Origin: Clostridia bacterium
GTDB taxonomy: Bacteria > Bacillota > Clostridia > Acetivibrionales > STF1-152
Assembly (NCBI GenBank): GCA_028280575.1
Contig: JANQLN010000084.1
Span: 1-63,103, forward strand
Direction: 5' to 3'
Length of the DNA: 63,103 nt
The position numbers and the translations under genes were made by a program. Within the stretch, counting starts at the first letter, position 1. Every line of letters starts with the position of its first letter. The notes under the pieces were generated by a model. The model was not told where the DNA came from and made no database searches. It worked only from the letters and a program-made list of their open reading frames with translations. Shown piece by piece: positions 36,724 to 44,599 of the stretch.

Positions 36724-38328
36724 TTAAATGATTTGTATGAGCCCGTTAAAATCTTCAGTATTCTCTATTTTCTTAATCAAGCTGTATTTTTTCTTAAAAT
36801 TTTTATGTTCCGCATGCTTATGGATGTTGTCGTAAAATTCACTAATTATTCTTTTTATTTCGTCCCGGAATTCATCCATACAATGGTTGGGGTTTGCAGG
36901 TGAATAATCCAATCCCAGTATCTGGTTTTTTAGCTTAATCCCCTTAATAGTCCTTTCCATTTTTATTTTGATGGTTCCGCTCCTGTGTTGATTCAGTCTT
37001 CTTGCAATATTGAAGCTTCCTAATCTTTCAATGTCCGTCGCAAGTCCACAGGCTACACAGATGAACATATCGGCGGAAAACCGGTTTTGCCCGGTGTGCA
37101 GCCCACAGTTGGGACATGTGTGGAATATTCCCACCGGGCTTACTTTGATTGGGGAAGGCAGCCTTTTACCATTCAGCTTATATTCAAGCATGGAAACCAG
37201 CCGGGTATAAGTGTAAGGGCTTAAAATAGGCCGGCAGCTTCCCCTTTCCTTTCTCCAATTTAACTTATCTGTTTTTTTACTTAAATCCTGCACCACTACT
37301 TGGGCCTTTTGCCTTACGGCAATATCGACAATCATATTTGCCATCCTATGCAGCATTGGCTCCCGCGTAAAATGTTCTTCTGCTTTTTGGCCTGCGGTAC
37401 CCATTGCCGGAGAACCATCCTTTAGAACATTGTTTCCACTGTCAACCACAGCATAAAAAACCGGATTTTTAAGCCCTCTGGCAACCCCCATGTAATTTTC
37501 AGTCTTGATCTCTTTTTCCTGTCCGGTATTTATGCTTACCGATAAATAATAATCTTTTTTCTTTTTATTCAGCCTTGCGGTTTTGAGCATGTCCGGCTTA
37601 TCAAGCGCTTTTTTTAAATAGGACTCCTGCCAGCTCCCGAAGGAAAGTGGAACCAGTATAAACCTTTCTTTTTTTTGAGTGTTCTCCAGTGCTTTTCCCT
37701 CTTTATAGATATAATACAGCTTTCTTTTGCCATTACCGCATACTTTTTTTCTATTGGGGTCTTTGCCGTTCATCAGGTATAATTTGGCATAGTAACGGTT
37801 GTTTTCCGGGTCATGGAGCAAGCAATAATCCCTGTTGCTTGCATACCGGCAAAAGAATACGGGCCGATATCTCAGGGTTTTCCGTATAATCTTATCAATC
37901 CGCCGCTCACACTGCCTTAAGCTTTTTTCTCCTTTTAGCAGTTTGGCCATTTCTTCGTCATATCTTTGCTGCCACTGATGTTCCGATAAATAGGCAGCAG
38001 GATACTGGACGGCCTGCTTTGACTCGCTGGTGCTTAAATAGCTTGCCAATGTCATGCCAAAATCAAGCTTGAGAGAGTCCTTAAAGGGTTGAACGCCAAA
38101 TTGGTTCAGTTCTCTGCTGATGTTTTTGTCAACCCATTTTGCAATGGACGCCGCTTTATAGTTCCCTTTCCCGTCAATATGGGTCCTGCGTATTTGCCCA
38201 ATTTGTGTATGGGCCTTGTCCAGCAGGTACTGATAGGCCTGGGAGTAATTCAGCATTGCCCGGTCAATCACATGCTTTTTCCTTCTGCCGGGCTTGTGAA
38301 GCTTCATGGTGATGGTTAGCATTGCCAT
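36724..38328 (-). CDS. Nuclease-dead TnpB-family protein (candidate RNA-guided regulator)
   Basis: 534 residues, RBS AAAGGGGAATACTC. The C-terminal half is TnpB-like: RuvC-I region YMGVARGLKNP, RuvC-II VVVQDLSKKTDKLNW, zinc ribbon Cys405/408/424/427 (CPNC, CVAC) and RuvC-III TDIERLGSFNIARR. The catalytic positions are replaced: Asp to Ala283, Glu to Gln347 and Asp to Glu434, while the fold-defining residues and zinc ligands remain. About 94 residues follow RuvC-III, an unusual tail, and the whole is longer than ordinary TnpB (~400). No TnpA and no CRISPR array nearby. It lies 107 bases after adhE and upstream of the hydrogenase operon, same strand. Retention of a long intact frame with dead catalysis suggests exaptation, as described for TldR proteins. 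Confidence 0.8.
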   Translation of the reverse strand: MAMLTITMKLHKPGRRKKHVIDRAMLNYSQAYQYLLDKAHTQIGQIRRTHIDGKGNYKAASIAKWVDKNISRELNQFGVQPFKDSLKLDFGMTLASYLSTSESKQAVQYPAAYLSEHQWQQRYDEEMAKLLKGEKSLRQCERRIDKIIRKTLRYRPVFFCRYASNRDYCLLHDPENNRYYAKLYLMNGKDPNRKKVCGNGKRKLYYIYKEGKALENTQKKERFILVPLSFGSWQESYLKKALDKPDMLKTARLNKKKKDYYLSVSINTGQEKEIKTENYMGVARGLKNPVFYAVVDSGNNVLKDGSPAMGTAGQKAEEHFTREPMLHRMANMIVDIAVRQKAQVVVQDLSKKTDKLNWRKERGSCRPILSPYTYTRLVSMLEYKLNGKRLPSPIKVSPVGIFHTCPNCGLHTGQNRFSADMFICVACGLATDIERLGSFNIARRLNQHRSGTIKIKMERTIKGIKLKNQILGLDYSPANPNHCMDEFRDEIKRIISEFYDNIHKHAEHKNFKKKYSLIKKIENTEDFNGLIQII

Positions 38329-38435
38329 GAGTATTCCCCTTTAGCTTTTTACTTTTTGCCATAGCAGATTTCCGGGACAGCTCAATTAGCATATTTACTG
38401 CTATGCATTATGACATTGCATCCATAATGTTTTAC

Positions 38436-41042
38436 TTATGACCCATATGCCTTTATATATATTTCCTCAAGCTCCTTTACAAGGGGCATTCTCGGATTGG
38501 CATTGGTGCACTGGTCTTCAAAAGCCCTGTCTGCAAGTCCCGGAACTTTTTCCATAAATTTCTTTTTATCTATACCGCATTGTCCGATGGTTGACGGCAT
38601 TTTAATTTCTTTCATCAGGTCCTTAATACCTTTAATAAGGCTGTCCACTCCCTGCCTGGTTGTGGATGCGGGCAAGCCCAGTGCTTTTGCAATCTCCGCA
38701 TATTTTTTATCGGCAATAAATGTTTCGTATTTCGGGAATGAAACAAATTTAGTGGGCTTTTTCGAATTGTATTCGATAACATAAGGCAGCAAAATAGCGT
38801 TGGCCCTCCCATGGGGTATATGGAATTCTCCGCCCAGTTTATGTGCCAGGCTGTGGTTAATCCCCAAAAATGCATTGGTAAATGCCATTCCGGCAATACA
38901 GGATGCATTGTGCATTTTTTCTCTTGCAACACTGTCACTGCCGTTTTTATATGACCTGTGCAGGTATTCAAAGACCATTTGGATGGCCTTGATGGCCAAC
39001 CCGTCGGTGAAGTCCGATGCCAGAACGGAAACATAGGCTTCAATAGCATGAGTTAATACATCCATTCCCGTATCGGCCGTAACAGAAGCCGGCACCGTCA
39101 TAACAAATTCAGGATCAATGATGGCAACATCGGGTGTTAATTCATAGTCGGCAAGGGGATATTTGATATTGTGCTTTTTGTCGGTGATGACCGAAAATGA
39201 TGTTACTTCCGACCCGGTTCCCGAAGTGGTTGGAATAGCTACCATTCTAGCCCGGTTGCCCAGCTTGGGAAATTTGAAAACCCTTTTACGTATATCCATA
39301 AACTTTAGCCTCAGGGAATGAAAGTTGGTTTCCGGATGTTCATAGAACAGCCACATTCCCTTTGCAGCGTCCATGGCAGACCCTCCGCCCAGTGCTATAA
39401 TGACATCCGGCTGGAACTTGTTCATAGCCTCACAACCCTTCATGACAGTATCTACAGACGGGTCAGGCTCCACCTCCGAAAATATTTCAAAATGAACATG
39501 CTCTTCTCTTTTCCTCAGGTAGTAAAGTATCTTTTCTACATAACCTAGCTTGACCATATAAGCATCTGTGACAATAAATGCTTTTTTGATATCAGGCATT
39601 TTTTCAAGATATTGTGTAGAACCGTATTCAAAGTATATCCTTTCCGGTATCTTAAACCACTGCATATTGACTCTCCTATTTGCCACTCTTTTTTTGTTGA
39701 TAAGATTAACTGCCGACACATTGGAGGTTGTGGAATTTTTCCCAAATGAACCACACCCTAATGTTAAAGACGGCATATTGGTATTATAAATATCTCCGAT
39801 TGCCCCATGGGTAGATGGAGAATTGATGATTAACCGTCCGGCCTTGATTCTGTTTGAGAAGGCTTCAATAACATCCGGATCTTCCGAATGAATAACCGCC
39901 GAGTGCCCCAGCCCTCCAAATTCAACCATTTCCTCAGCACGCTTGATTCCCTGCCGTGAATTTTCGACAACATAGTATGCCAATATTGGACTTAGTTTTT
40001 CACGGGATAAGGGATATTCAGGTCCCACCCCATCCAGAAGGGCTATGAGGATTTTTGTATCTTTGGGCACATTGATTCCTGCCATTTTTCCAATTATATG
40101 TGCGGATTGCCCTACCACCTCAGGATTCATTGCAGACTTCTTTTCATCGATTGCCAGCTTTTCCAGCCTGGATATTTCATCCCCTTTTAGGAAATAGCAA
40201 TTATTTTCCTTCATAAAGGCTTCGAATTCCTGGGCAATATCTTTGTCCACAATAACTGCTTGTTCTGAAGCGCAAATCATTCCGTTATCAAAGGTTTTAG
40301 ACATGATAAGGTCGGTTGCCGCCCTTTTCACATTGGCTGTTTTTTCAATATAGCAGGGCACATTACCCGGACCTACACCCAGTGCAGGTTTTCCTGTACT
40401 GTAAGCTGCCTTCACCATACCTGCGCCGCCTGTGGCAAGTATAAGTGCTACACTGGGATGATTCATCAGGGCCTGGGTAGCTTCCAGTGAAGGCTTTTCA
40501 ATCCACAGGATGCAATCCTTCGGAGCTCCTGCTTTGACAGCAGCGTCCCTGACTACCCTGGCAGCTTCGGTGCTGCATTTCTGGGCAGAAGGGTGGAATG
40601 CAAATATGATGGGATTTCTGGTTTTCATAGCTATGATGCATTTAAACATTGTAGTGGATGTAGGATTGGTGACCGGTGTTACTCCTGCAATAATACCTAC
40701 CGGTTCGGCCACTTCCACATAATCCTCAAAGTCGTTTTCACATATAACGCCAACGGTTTTGTCATATTTGATGCTGTGATAAACATATTCGGTGGCAAAG
40801 ATGTTCTTGGTAATTTTGTCCTCATATACTCCCCTGCCTGTTTCATCCACTGCCAGCTTTGCCAGGTGCATATGATCTTCCAAACCGGCCATTGCCATCT
40901 CTTTAATGATATGGTTTACCTTTTCCTGGTCAAGGGCCATCATTTTTTCCAATGCGGACCGGGCTCCGGTCACCAGGTTGTCAATGACTGTTTGAATGTC
41001 TTTTTGCCTATTTTCTTGATTTCGGGTAATCTTTTCTGCCAT
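38436..41042 (-). CDS. adhE: Bifunctional acetaldehyde-CoA/alcohol dehydrogenase
   Basis: 868 residues, RBS TAGGAGGTCATTTAA. Residues ~1-440 are the CoA-acylating aldehyde dehydrogenase with catalytic Cys in GMICASEQAV. Residues ~455-868 are an iron-dependent alcohol dehydrogenase (GGGSAMDAAKGMW; TTSGTGSEVT; iron ligands in DTGMDVLTHAIEAY and NHSLAHKLGGEFHIPHG). It converts acetyl-CoA to ethanol with two NADH. Full family length. Its promoter carries two Rex sites; the leader also contains a 24-bp dyad. Confidence 0.97.
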   Translation of the reverse strand: MAEKITRNQENRQKDIQTVIDNLVTGARSALEKMMALDQEKVNHIIKEMAMAGLEDHMHLAKLAVDETGRGVYEDKITKNIFATEYVYHSIKYDKTVGVICENDFEDYVEVAEPVGIIAGVTPVTNPTSTTMFKCIIAMKTRNPIIFAFHPSAQKCSTEAARVVRDAAVKAGAPKDCILWIEKPSLEATQALMNHPSVALILATGGAGMVKAAYSTGKPALGVGPGNVPCYIEKTANVKRAATDLIMSKTFDNGMICASEQAVIVDKDIAQEFEAFMKENNCYFLKGDEISRLEKLAIDEKKSAMNPEVVGQSAHIIGKMAGINVPKDTKILIALLDGVGPEYPLSREKLSPILAYYVVENSRQGIKRAEEMVEFGGLGHSAVIHSEDPDVIEAFSNRIKAGRLIINSPSTHGAIGDIYNTNMPSLTLGCGSFGKNSTTSNVSAVNLINKKRVANRRVNMQWFKIPERIYFEYGSTQYLEKMPDIKKAFIVTDAYMVKLGYVEKILYYLRKREEHVHFEIFSEVEPDPSVDTVMKGCEAMNKFQPDVIIALGGGSAMDAAKGMWLFYEHPETNFHSLRLKFMDIRKRVFKFPKLGNRARMVAIPTTSGTGSEVTSFSVITDKKHNIKYPLADYELTPDVAIIDPEFVMTVPASVTADTGMDVLTHAIEAYVSVLASDFTDGLAIKAIQMVFEYLHRSYKNGSDSVAREKMHNASCIAGMAFTNAFLGINHSLAHKLGGEFHIPHGRANAILLPYVIEYNSKKPTKFVSFPKYETFIADKKYAEIAKALGLPASTTRQGVDSLIKGIKDLMKEIKMPSTIGQCGIDKKKFMEKVPGLADRAFEDQCTNANPRMPLVKELEEIYIKAYGS

Positions 41043-41063
41043 TTAAATGACCTCCTATCTGGT

Positions 41064-41087
41064 GGTCTGTAACATATATTACAGACC
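41064..41087. promoter_or_regulatory. Perfect dyad in the adhE leader
   Basis: GGTCTGTAA and TTACAGACC, nine-base arms with a six-base centre (CATATA), ending only about nine bases before the adhE AGGAGG. It could be a repressor operator or a mRNA hairpin; no U-run follows. Confidence 0.5.
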
Positions 41088-41117
41088 CATTACTATAAAA
41101 TATAATTACTTTTAATA

Positions 41118-41135
41118 TTGTTAAATTTTTATCAA
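41118..41135. promoter_or_regulatory. Rex operator at the adhE transcription start
   Basis: TTGTTAAATTTTTATCAA, one mismatch from consensus, five bases downstream of the -10 box: the same geometry as at hyd and hydS. Confidence 0.7.
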
Positions 41136-41139
41136 TGTC

Positions 41140-41168
41140 ACTATACGCTATTGTTTCCTTTTTGTCAA
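41140..41168 (-). promoter_or_regulatory. Sigma-A promoter of adhE
   Basis: Minus strand TTGACA (41168-41163), 17-base spacer, TATAGT (41145-41140). Confidence 0.8.
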
Positions 41169-41175
41169 TAGTTTT

Positions 41176-41193
41176 TTGTTAAAAGTTTAACAA
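41176..41193. promoter_or_regulatory. Perfect Rex operator upstream of adhE
   Basis: TTGTTAAAAGTTTAACAA is an exact TTGTTAA-N4-TTAACAA match, seven bases upstream of the -35 box. Confidence 0.85.
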
Positions 41194-41216
41194 TTTTTAT
41201 CACATGCCCTCCCAAA

Positions 41217-42389
41217 TCAGTAATACTCTATATCGACAGCCTTACCCATTCCTTTCAAGAGCGCCGCCATCTCATTTACCAATTTGAGCTTTATACTCAA
41301 ATCCAGGGGAAGGTCCGGATTCTGGTGGGCAGGGTTCATAGCCCTTCCCATAAAGAAATGGATTTTTGTCCCCTGCTCCAGAAGCATCCTGGACAATCTG
41401 GATACCCCGTCTTTTTGATTGAGTTTTAAAATATCGTTGATACTGTTTTCGGAGGATGAGTATTTTTTAATATATTCCAGTGTCTTACCCAGTGTCAATA
41501 CACCCTCCGTTGTTAAATCAATGCCTTCAATATCTGCAGTTGGGGGAATCGAAGGATTAAAATAATTGAAATTGGTTATAAGCTCCCTTCCAAGCACTCT
41601 GCTGACAATTTGTGACGTGGTCCCCCCGCAAACTACCTTCTTACCCTCTTGAGACAGGAATTTTCCGACCACAGCATGGTCTTCATTACGGTTTACCGGC
41701 GGGCCAACCATTACATTGACCGTTAATGGCTTTCTGACCTTGACCGCGGCTACAGAAGTGTCGTCCCCCGGTTTTTGCATATATAGATTATCACATACCG
41801 ATAAAAGAAGCTTTACCATGTTTTTAGCCGTCATGTCCCGCTTATAGATACGACCGACATATTCTTTGATATTATCCCATTGCCATCCCAGATTTAATGT
41901 CCCCCCTATACCTGCATGTACCGCACCATCACTCATTATTATAAACATATCTCCGGGCTGTGCATTAAACCTGCTTTCTCGGATTGTTTTTCCATAGACG
42001 CTTCGTACCTGCTTTTTTATTTCTGCAAACCGGCCTTTTTTCAACATCAAGGTGGAAGGATTGTCAAATTCCACCAGATAAACCTCTCCGGTGTGAAACA
42101 GCTGCAATATGGTAAATGTAGAATAAGCAATTCCCCTTTCTTTACACTCAGGCAGCGTACTTGCAATGGTTTCTACCGCTTGTTCGATATTAGCGCCGCC
42201 GACAAGCATTGTACCTATAATCTTGCTTGTCAGTGTTGCAAGTATGTTGGCTTTTACCCCGCTCCCCAGTCCATCGGCCAGAACCACTATAACAAAGTTT
42301 TCATTTCTGATAACCTCCACCTTGTCGCCGCATAACTCCTCATCATATTTATTCAGGCCTTCAAAGCTGGCTTCAATATATAAACTCAT
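41217..42389 (-). CDS. SpoIIE-type (PP2C) serine phosphatase of the HydS module
   Basis: 390 residues from the ATG at 42389, whose ATGA overlaps the hydS stop; RBS AGGTGATTGCGA. Residues ~30-215 form the phosphatase domain: VVLADGLGSGVKAN, SDGAVHAGIGGTL and KPGDDTSVAAVKV supply the metal-binding aspartates. The C-terminal ~170 residues are an additional domain of unknown role, starting VNVMVGPPVNRNEDHAVV. It should be the output of the hydrogen-sensing protein encoded just upstream, dephosphorylating an unidentified partner. Confidence 0.88.
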   Translation of the reverse strand: MSLYIEASFEGLNKYDEELCGDKVEVIRNENFVIVVLADGLGSGVKANILATLTSKIIGTMLVGGANIEQAVETIASTLPECKERGIAYSTFTILQLFHTGEVYLVEFDNPSTLMLKKGRFAEIKKQVRSVYGKTIRESRFNAQPGDMFIIMSDGAVHAGIGGTLNLGWQWDNIKEYVGRIYKRDMTAKNMVKLLLSVCDNLYMQKPGDDTSVAAVKVRKPLTVNVMVGPPVNRNEDHAVVGKFLSQEGKKVVCGGTTSQIVSRVLGRELITNFNYFNPSIPPTADIEGIDLTTEGVLTLGKTLEYIKKYSSSENSINDILKLNQKDGVSRLSRMLLEQGTKIHFFMGRAMNPAHQNPDLPLDLSIKLKLVNEMAALLKGMGKAVDIEYY

Positions 42390-44107
42390 TCGCAATCACC
42401 TATATCCGAAAGAATGGAATTTTTTAGCTTTGTCAATGCGATTTTGGTTTCCGCAGTTGTTTCTCCCAATAAGCTCGCTATTTCCTGTACCACCCTCATC
42501 TGCTTTTCAATAACCTTCTGGGCGACATCAACGGTCTCCGAACGGGCCTTGTATATTTTCTGCTGCTGTTTTTCCTCTTTTGATATATCCTTCATCAGTA
42601 CAATAATCAATTGCTGCTCTTCAATATATAATAATGACTGCTCAACCATCACATCATATTTTTCATAATAATATTTGTGATTTAATATGTTTTCTCCCGT
42701 TTCACTTATATTTACAAAATTCGAACAGTCCAATATATCATAAACATGCCTTCCCAATACCTCCCGCTTTTTCAATCCGAACATCTGCTGTGCGCTCTGG
42801 TTGATTTCCTGGATTTTGAGCTCCTTATTCATTGCGATAATGGCATTTGGCGTGGATTGGATAATAATATTGGAAATGGATTCGGCCCTTTCTCTCATAT
42901 AAGGTAAGCACATATGCAGCTCGGCTTTGTTGTTATAAACCGCAATTGCCTTTTCCCTGCAAGTAGAATATCCGCAGGCACTGCAGTTGAGCTCTTTTTC
43001 CTCCGTCCATTTTCCAATTTTCCCTAATATTTCTCTTATGCTTGCATCGTCAGGCATTTGAAGGTATTTAGACCTGTTCACAAACCTTTTAGACATATCA
43101 ATGGATACATCTGCCGCAAGAGTAACATCTTTATCCCTGACACTGCTTTTTACATATTCTATCAAACGGTCCCTTGCTTTTAACAATCCTCCCCGGATAG
43201 AAGTCATGCAAGGCCCTCCCAGGCATCCGCCCGTACATGCATTCATTTCTATGAAATACCTCCGGACCTCTCCTTCTCTAATTGCATTGAGCACATCAAT
43301 AGACCTGTCTATTCCATCAATGCTGACAGTTCTGTATTTTTTACGGGATTCGGAGCCCAGGGTTTTGATAATACCGCCGGGTGCCGGGTAAAATCTTGCC
43401 AGCTCATTTTTTGCAGCCTTTATCTCCGACCTATCTTCCCGTTCCAGCTCAATTTTTTCCGATGCCACCCATTCACACAGCTCTTCAAATGTGATAATGG
43501 CATCTACGGCTCCGTCGTTTTGAAAATCGTTGCATTCTCCCTTTTTAGAAAGACAGGGACCTATAAATACTACTTTTATCCTGGAACCGTAGACTGCTCG
43601 CATCATTTTAGCATGAGCAATCATTGGCGAAACAACAGGCGCCATAAAATCAATCAATTCAGGATAATATTTTTCAATTAACAATACGGTAGTAGGACAG
43701 GCAGTTGTAATAATGTTTTCCATATTACCCTGGTTTAAAAGCTTTTTATACTCGCTGGTTACCTGGGATGCCCCTATGGCCGTTTCCTCAATATGTGTAA
43801 ATCCCAGCTTTTTCAGTATGCCTGCCACTTTTGCACCGTTTTGTATTTCAAATACCGATACAAAGGATGGAGCAAGGCTGACATAGACCTTTTCCTTCTT
43901 TTCAATAAAATCTTTAACTCTTTCAATGTCACTTCTGACCTTCTTTGCGTTTTGCGGGCATACCAGCAGGCATTGTCCGCACAATATGCATTCCTCCTGC
44001 ACTATTTGAGCCTGTTCCTTTTTGAATGAGATTGCTTTTATCGGGCAGCTTCGAATACATTTATAACAGTTTTTGCAATTTGCTTCCTTAAACTGGATAA
44101 TGCTCAT
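42386..44107 (-). CDS. hydS: Sensory [FeFe]-hydrogenase with PAS domain (group C, HydS)
   Basis: 573 residues from the ATG at 44107, RBS GGGGAGGTTGTAA. Two N-terminal [4Fe-4S] motifs (CKNCYKCIRSCP, CILCGQCLLVCP), then an H-cluster domain with modified motifs TTACPTTV, GPCLSKKGEC and MNACTGGCLGG. All four cluster cysteines are kept, but the proton-relay Cys of TSCCP is Ala, and MPC is GPC. A CxxCGYxxC...C cluster site follows (CSACGYSTCREKA, then CLPY), then a PAS domain (about residues 410-520) and a helical tail. Family knowledge: such proteins are proposed H2 sensors. Co-translated with the phosphatase. Confidence 0.9.
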   Translation of the reverse strand: MSIIQFKEANCKNCYKCIRSCPIKAISFKKEQAQIVQEECILCGQCLLVCPQNAKKVRSDIERVKDFIEKKEKVYVSLAPSFVSVFEIQNGAKVAGILKKLGFTHIEETAIGASQVTSEYKKLLNQGNMENIITTACPTTVLLIEKYYPELIDFMAPVVSPMIAHAKMMRAVYGSRIKVVFIGPCLSKKGECNDFQNDGAVDAIITFEELCEWVASEKIELEREDRSEIKAAKNELARFYPAPGGIIKTLGSESRKKYRTVSIDGIDRSIDVLNAIREGEVRRYFIEMNACTGGCLGGPCMTSIRGGLLKARDRLIEYVKSSVRDKDVTLAADVSIDMSKRFVNRSKYLQMPDDASIREILGKIGKWTEEKELNCSACGYSTCREKAIAVYNNKAELHMCLPYMRERAESISNIIIQSTPNAIIAMNKELKIQEINQSAQQMFGLKKREVLGRHVYDILDCSNFVNISETGENILNHKYYYEKYDVMVEQSLLYIEEQQLIIVLMKDISKEEKQQQKIYKARSETVDVAQKVIEKQMRVVQEIASLLGETTAETKIALTKLKNSILSDIGDCE

Positions 44108-44144
44108 TTTACAACCTCCCCTATGATACACTCATAAATCTGTT

Positions 44145-44159
44145 CCGTATTTAATACGG
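44145..44159. promoter_or_regulatory. ATACGG palindrome in the hydS leader
   Basis: CCGTATTTAATACGG, seven-base arms around one central base, ending 38 bases before the hydS ATG. The same half sites (CCGTAT/ATACGG) occur as a dyad upstream of the hydrogenase promoter at 36525-36541. Confidence 0.5.
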
Positions 44160-44298
44160 TAATCTTATTGTTAGAATTATTACCATTTATTACACTTTAC
44201 TGCCAAATACAATATCCGGACTAAAAAGCTTCCCATATATGGGCGGCAATTCTTAAAACAGCTGCAGTATCAACTTCAGAACCTGCATTCATCATTCT

Positions 44299-44316
44299 TT
44301 GTTAATTTATTATCAA
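44299..44316. promoter_or_regulatory. Rex operator at the hydS promoter
   Basis: TTGTTAATTTATTATCAA, one mismatch from consensus, five bases downstream of the -10 box. Confidence 0.7.
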
Positions 44317-44320
44317 TCTT

Positions 44321-44349
44321 ATTATAAAGTACTGTTAATTTACCGTCAA
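44321..44349 (-). promoter_or_regulatory. Sigma-A promoter of hydS/phosphatase
   Basis: Minus strand TTGACG (44349-44344), 17-base spacer, TATAAT (44326-44321). The leader to the ATG is about 200 bases. Confidence 0.75.
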
Positions 44350-44397
44350 TAAAATGTGTTTTTTTTTACAATATGAGATTGGGCGGCGCTCATTATT

Positions 44398-44411
44398 TAG
44401 ATACGGTTTTT
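44398..44411 (-). promoter_or_regulatory. 14-base match to the putative guide, upstream of hydS
   Basis: Minus strand AAAAACCGTATCTA, identical to 36546-36533. It lies 48 bases upstream of the hydS -35 box (46 bases at the hyd promoter). A second TTGACA occurs just 5' of it at 44424-44419, so it could also overlap an alternative promoter. Confidence 0.5.
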
Positions 44412-44533
44412 CTGCTCCTGTCAAAAAACATTTATGGTTTAAAACAGTTTTTATATGTTATTATTTTTTAAGCAGAATATACTAAATCCATAAAAAAAGA
44501 TAGCAACAGCAATTTGCCCGTTTATATTATAAT

Positions 44534-44563
44534 TGGAATAATGCTGGATTCATATGTTATAAT
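44534..44563. repeat. 30-bp exact repeat, copy 2 (AraC gene promoter)
   Basis: Identical to 31911-31940. Here its TATAAT end (44558-44563) would serve as the -10 box for the AraC gene at 44600 with a poor TTGGAA at -35, so a protein bound to it would compete with RNA polymerase (autoregulation). Confidence 0.7.
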
Positions 44564-44599
44564 TAATAGCAAAACCAAAAGCATTGGGAGAGGGATTTT

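Noticed and set aside
36724-38328. Active IS200/IS605 insertion sequence
   Set aside because: No TnpA gene, no recognisable left end between adhE and the gene, and all RuvC catalytic positions changed.
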